From: Pseudomonas taiwanensis
GTDB lineage: Bacteria; Pseudomonadota; Gammaproteobacteria; Pseudomonadales; Pseudomonadaceae
Length of the DNA: 43,047 nucleotides
Reading direction: 5' to 3'
Assembly: GCF_013393345.1 (NCBI RefSeq)
Contig: NZ_QJRF01000032.1
Coordinates: 1 to 43,047, forward strand
In this document: positions 40,813 to 43,047 of the stretch, piece after piece
How positions within the stretch are numbered: the first letter of the stretch is position 1
Layout: every line of letters begins with the position of its first letter
The notes under the pieces: generated by a model
What the model was told of the DNA's origin: nothing
The model's input: only the letters and a program-made list of their open reading frames with translations
The model's database searches: none
Made by a program: the position numbers and the translations under genes

Positions 40813-41019
40813 GTACTGGTCCTTCTGTCCGATCGCCTGCAGGCACAGGCGTATGGGGCCTAACTTTACGCCAGGTTGAAGGCTTGGGATTCGCTCGAGG
40901 CGACATCCTTTTCCATGGCTGGCGCCTGATCAGACCAAGGGAACTCCAGCGGCCATCCGCCCCTCAGAATCCAAGAGCCCGCCTCACGGCGACGCCCTGC
41001 CCAGGAAGGAGGAACCGAC

Positions 41020-41322
41020 ATGCGTTACCCGACCCTGATCGCCCTGTTCATCCCCGTGTTGATCGGCCTGCCGGCCATAGCCGCCGAATGGCCCAGCGGC
41101 GAGCGCGACCACTTCATCCAGGAGTGCAAGACCAGCGCGCAGGCCAATGTGTCAGGCGACAAGCTGCAGCGTTATTGCAGTTGCGCCGCTGACCAGGTCA
41201 GCACTGAGTTCAGCACTGCCGAGCTTGAAGAACTCAAGACCCAGAAAACCCCCTTGCCCGATCAGACCCAGCAGCGCCTGATCAAGGTGTCCCAGTCCTG
41301 CCTGAGTCAGCTGAACGGCTGA
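41020..41322 (+). CDS. Small secreted protein with four cysteines
   Basis: The protein has 100 residues with a signal peptide (MRYPTLIALFIPVLIGLPAIAA). The mature part has Cys in IQECKTS, RYCSCAADQ and VSQSCLSQL, a C...CxC...C pattern that could form two disulfides in a helical periplasmic protein. GGAGG precedes the ATG. I cannot name the family; similar small hypothetical proteins stand near ltaE in other pseudomonads, from memory. There is no evidence of function. Confidence 0.8.
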   Translation: MRYPTLIALFIPVLIGLPAIAAEWPSGERDHFIQECKTSAQANVSGDKLQRYCSCAADQVSTEFSTAELEELKTQKTPLPDQTQQRLIKVSQSCLSQLNG

Positions 41323-41385
41323 GCATAATTTGATCGATCGGCTGCAGCCCAGGCATTACGCGGGCTGCGTGGCCGCTCCCACAGT

Positions 41386-41420
41386 TTGTCCACAGGAACG
41401 TCCACGTTTTGTGGGGATAG
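41386..41420. repeat. Paired DnaA-box-like repeat with GGGGATA tail
   Basis: TTGTCCACA (41386-41394) has a second GTCCAC at exactly +12 (41388/41400) and ends in TGGGGATAG (41412-41420). The 35-base unit aligns without gaps to 39335-39369. It separates the convergent secreted-protein and thioesterase genes. Confidence 0.55.
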
Positions 41421-41423
41421 TGG

Positions 41424-41843
41424 TCAGTCGACCGGCTCCCAGGCCGCCGCCCGCGCGCGGACATCTTCCGGGAACGCGCGGGCCTTGCGCGCCTGGGTAT
41501 CCAGGTGCACGCCCACCAGGGTCGTGACGGCGGCGATCTCGCCAGTCTCGTCATTGCGCATTTCGTGGCAGAAGTGGATCGACTTGTCCTTTATCTCCAG
41601 CACCCGCGAATGAATGGACACCACGTCGCCGGCATGCAACTCGCGCCGGTACTCGATCCGCTGTTCCACGGCTGCCATCCCCGCGTTCTCGCCGCGCAGC
41701 CGCGATGGCGCGAGACCGAGCAAGCTGAAGAGCTGCCAGGTCGCTTCATCGAACTTGCCGACGTACCACATCACGTTCATGTGGCCCATGTGATCGCAGT
41801 GCCAGGGATAGACAGCGCCGCGGTAGGTGAGGGTATCGGTCAT
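41424..41843 (-). CDS. 4HBT-family (hotdog) acyl-CoA thioesterase
   Basis: The protein has 139 residues from ATG 41843 (MTDTLTYRGAVYPWHCDHMGHMNVMWYVGKFDEA). CDHMGHMN is the YbgC/FadM-type hotdog signature with the catalytic Asp. A 158-residue form from ATG 41900 is possible but lacks a ribosome site; AAGG lies 9 nt before 41843. It is distantly related to cdhB in the same window. The acyl-CoA substrate is not evident. Confidence 0.82.
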   Translation of the reverse strand: MTDTLTYRGAVYPWHCDHMGHMNVMWYVGKFDEATWQLFSLLGLAPSRLRGENAGMAAVEQRIEYRRELHAGDVVSIHSRVLEIKDKSIHFCHEMRNDETGEIAAVTTLVGVHLDTQARKARAFPEDVRARAAAWEPVD

Positions 41844-42352
41844 GTCAGGCTGCCTTGTGAGGAGTGACTGGAACAGGAAGTCGGGTTCTGAAGCGGTCAT
41901 TATTTGAACGCGGTCAGTTATACCAATCGCTTTGAATGGCCGCCGCAGGGGTTACAAAATTTAATCGCGTGTTTAATTTGGTTGTTTTTTGATCAATTCT
42001 TCGCAAGTCCCGCAGCGCCGCCATTCGGCATCGACACACACACCTTATCCACAGCCCACTGCACAGATTCTGGGGGCAGCTGTTTCGGCAAGCGCCTGAA
42101 ATGGCTCAAGAAATGACCATTCGGCTGCAAGCCGCGTGACGCAAGGGGCCGGGCGGTGGCTCTACAGCTTATCCACAGCATGATCCCCGGCTTCTGTGGG
42201 CGAGGCGGTGCGCCGGTACATTTTCGAGTCGGATACAGACAGATTTCGCTGAGGCGGGATCGGGAGAATCGTACTGGGCAGGCTCGGCCTGATTCGCGAA
42301 TGAATTCGCCCCCTCACATCGCTCCTAAATTGCCTCCAAGCGGGGAACCTGC
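41844..42352. other. Gene-free region with two perfect DnaA boxes and a REP element
   Basis: TTATCCACA occurs twice, at 42045-42053 and 42169-42177, both exact DnaA-box consensus; the second has ATCCCC 12 bases after its ATCCAC (42171/42183). A single family A REP core lies at 42296-42316. An AT-rich patch (about 41955-42000, with TTTAATCG and GTTTAATTTGG) precedes the boxes. The stretch includes the upstream region of the serine dehydratase gene; I see no riboswitch-like structure I can defend. Confidence 0.6.
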
Positions 42353-43047
42353 ATGGCCATCAGCGTGTTCGACCTGTTCAAGATCGGTATCGGCCCTTCC
42401 AGCTCGCACACCGTGGGCCCGATGCGGGCGGCGGCGCTGTTCGCCACGGCGCTGCGTGAGCGCGGCCTGCTGGCGCAGGTGACGCGCGTCGAGGTGCGCC
42501 TGTACGGCTCGCTGTCGGCCACCGGCGTCGGCCACGGCACCGACCGTGCGACCCTGATCGGGCTGATGGGCGAATGGCCGGACCAGGTCGACCCGAAACA
42601 GATCGCTCCCCGTATCGAGGCGCTGAAGGAAGCCCGCGAACTGCGGCTGGATGGCAGTCACCCGGTGGCCTTCGACTGGAACCGCGACCTGTTGCTGCTG
42701 GACGAGAACCTGCCTTACCACCCCAACGCCATGACCTTGATTGTCGAAGGCGAGGCGGGCGAACTGCACCGCGACACCTACTACTCCGTCGGCGGCGGCT
42801 TCGTGGTCGACGAGGCCCAGGCCAAGGCCGGGCAACTCGATCAGGACGCCACCGAACTGCCCTACGACTTCTCCAGCGCCGAGGAGCTGCTGGTGCTGTG
42901 CCAGCGCCATAACCTGCGCATTTCGGAACTGATGCTGGCCAACGAGAAGGCCTGGCGCAGCGAGGCGGAGATCCGCGCCGGGCTGCTGAAACTCTGGGAC
43001 GCCATGCAGGAATGCGTAAGCAACGGCCTCGGCCACGAAGGCATCCT
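42353..43047 (+). CDS. L-serine ammonia-lyase, N-terminal part (cut by window end)
   Basis: 231 codons are visible. The N-terminal serine dehydratase beta-type domain begins MAISVFDLFKIGIGPSSSHT, with the SSSHT motif of the single-chain enzyme; the start of the catalytic alpha-type domain lies beyond the window. GGGGA lies 6 nt before the ATG. It converts serine to pyruvate and ammonia. It is a separate gene from the fragment at the window start, so this locus has two serine dehydratases of one family at its two ends. In related species this position is followed by glyA and the sarcosine oxidase genes, which would supply the serine. Confidence 0.92.
   Translation, partial: MAISVFDLFKIGIGPSSSHTVGPMRAAALFATALRERGLLAQVTRVEVRLYGSLSATGVGHGTDRATLIGLMGEWPDQVDPKQIAPRIEALKEARELRLDGSHPVAFDWNRDLLLLDENLPYHPNAMTLIVEGEAGELHRDTYYSVGGGFVVDEAQAKAGQLDQDATELPYDFSSAEELLVLCQRHNLRISELMLANEKAWRSEAEIRAGLLKLWDAMQECVSNGLGHEGI

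Noticed and set aside
1882-42316. CRISPR array
   Set aside because: Repeats are dispersed REP-type palindromes without regular spacers, and no cas genes are present.
38898-42352. Chromosomal origin of replication
   Set aside because: No dnaA, dnaN, gidA or rpmH gene and no AT-rich unwinding element; the boxes are scattered between unrelated genes.
1-43047. Idea that the window is a circular element because both ends are serine dehydratase
   Set aside because: The fragments do not join: the end breaks at the start of the catalytic domain and the window start resumes far inside it, so they are two different genes.

Overview
The window looks like chromosomal DNA of a high-GC Pseudomonas, probably close to the P. 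aeruginosa / P. nitroreducens side of the genus. The evidence is the GbdR-centred choline, glycine-betaine and carnitine gene content, Pseudomonas-style REP pairs and ATGA-coupled operons. I cannot name the species. Both ends cut genes: the window opens in the 3' end of one L-serine ammonia-lyase and closes in the 5' part of another.

Layout. (1) 1-10.4 kb: end of a serine dehydratase; gbdR (+) behind a near-consensus sigma-54 promoter; then a long minus-strand operon reading atypical M19 dipeptidase, DUF5943-like protein, dgcA, dgcB, ETF-alpha-like, ETF-beta-like and an 81-aa protein, closed by a strong bidirectional terminator. (2) 10.9-16.1 kb: a tightly overlapping fdsG-fdsB-fdsA-fdsD operon for NAD-dependent molybdenum formate dehydrogenase. 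(3) 16.2-21.0 kb: carnitine catabolism, cdhR (-) divergent from caiX-cdhC-cdhA-cdhB (+). (4) 21.0-32.6 kb: a signalling and fimbrial module: a RocA-type response regulator, a RocS1/BvgS-type hybrid kinase, a RocR-type c-di-GMP phosphodiesterase, a second RocA-type regulator, then a minus-strand chaperone-usher locus (short pilin-like protein, major pilin, chaperone, usher). (5) 32.9-35.8 kb: gbcA (-) with a 29-codon membrane microprotein behind it, divergent from gbcB (+). (6) 36-43 kb: glutathione S-transferase, EF-G-like GTPase, ltaE, a small secreted Cys protein, a hotdog thioesterase and the start of a serine dehydratase. Their intergenic regions carry many DnaA-box-like sequences.

How the parts fit. 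L-carnitine is oxidised and cleaved by CdhA, CdhC and CdhB toward glycine betaine. GbcAB demethylates betaine to dimethylglycine, and DgcAB with a dedicated ETF demethylates that to sarcosine. Later steps (sarcosine oxidase, GlyA, formaldehyde dehydrogenase) lie outside the window. The serine dehydratases can turn the resulting serine into pyruvate. The demethylations release formaldehyde, so the embedded formate dehydrogenase offers a way to finish C1 oxidation and recover NADH.

The most novel-looking signals are: a TTCCTACAGA-type box shared by four promoters of the Roc/fimbrial module; a short, adhesin-less fimbrial locus physically joined to a Roc system; paired TCCAC boxes at a fixed 12-bp offset, resembling DnaA boxes, between 35.9 and 42.2 kb; the 29-aa membrane microprotein behind gbcA; and an M19 'dipeptidase' that has lost three metal ligands. 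All calls come from reading the sequence alone; no database search was run.
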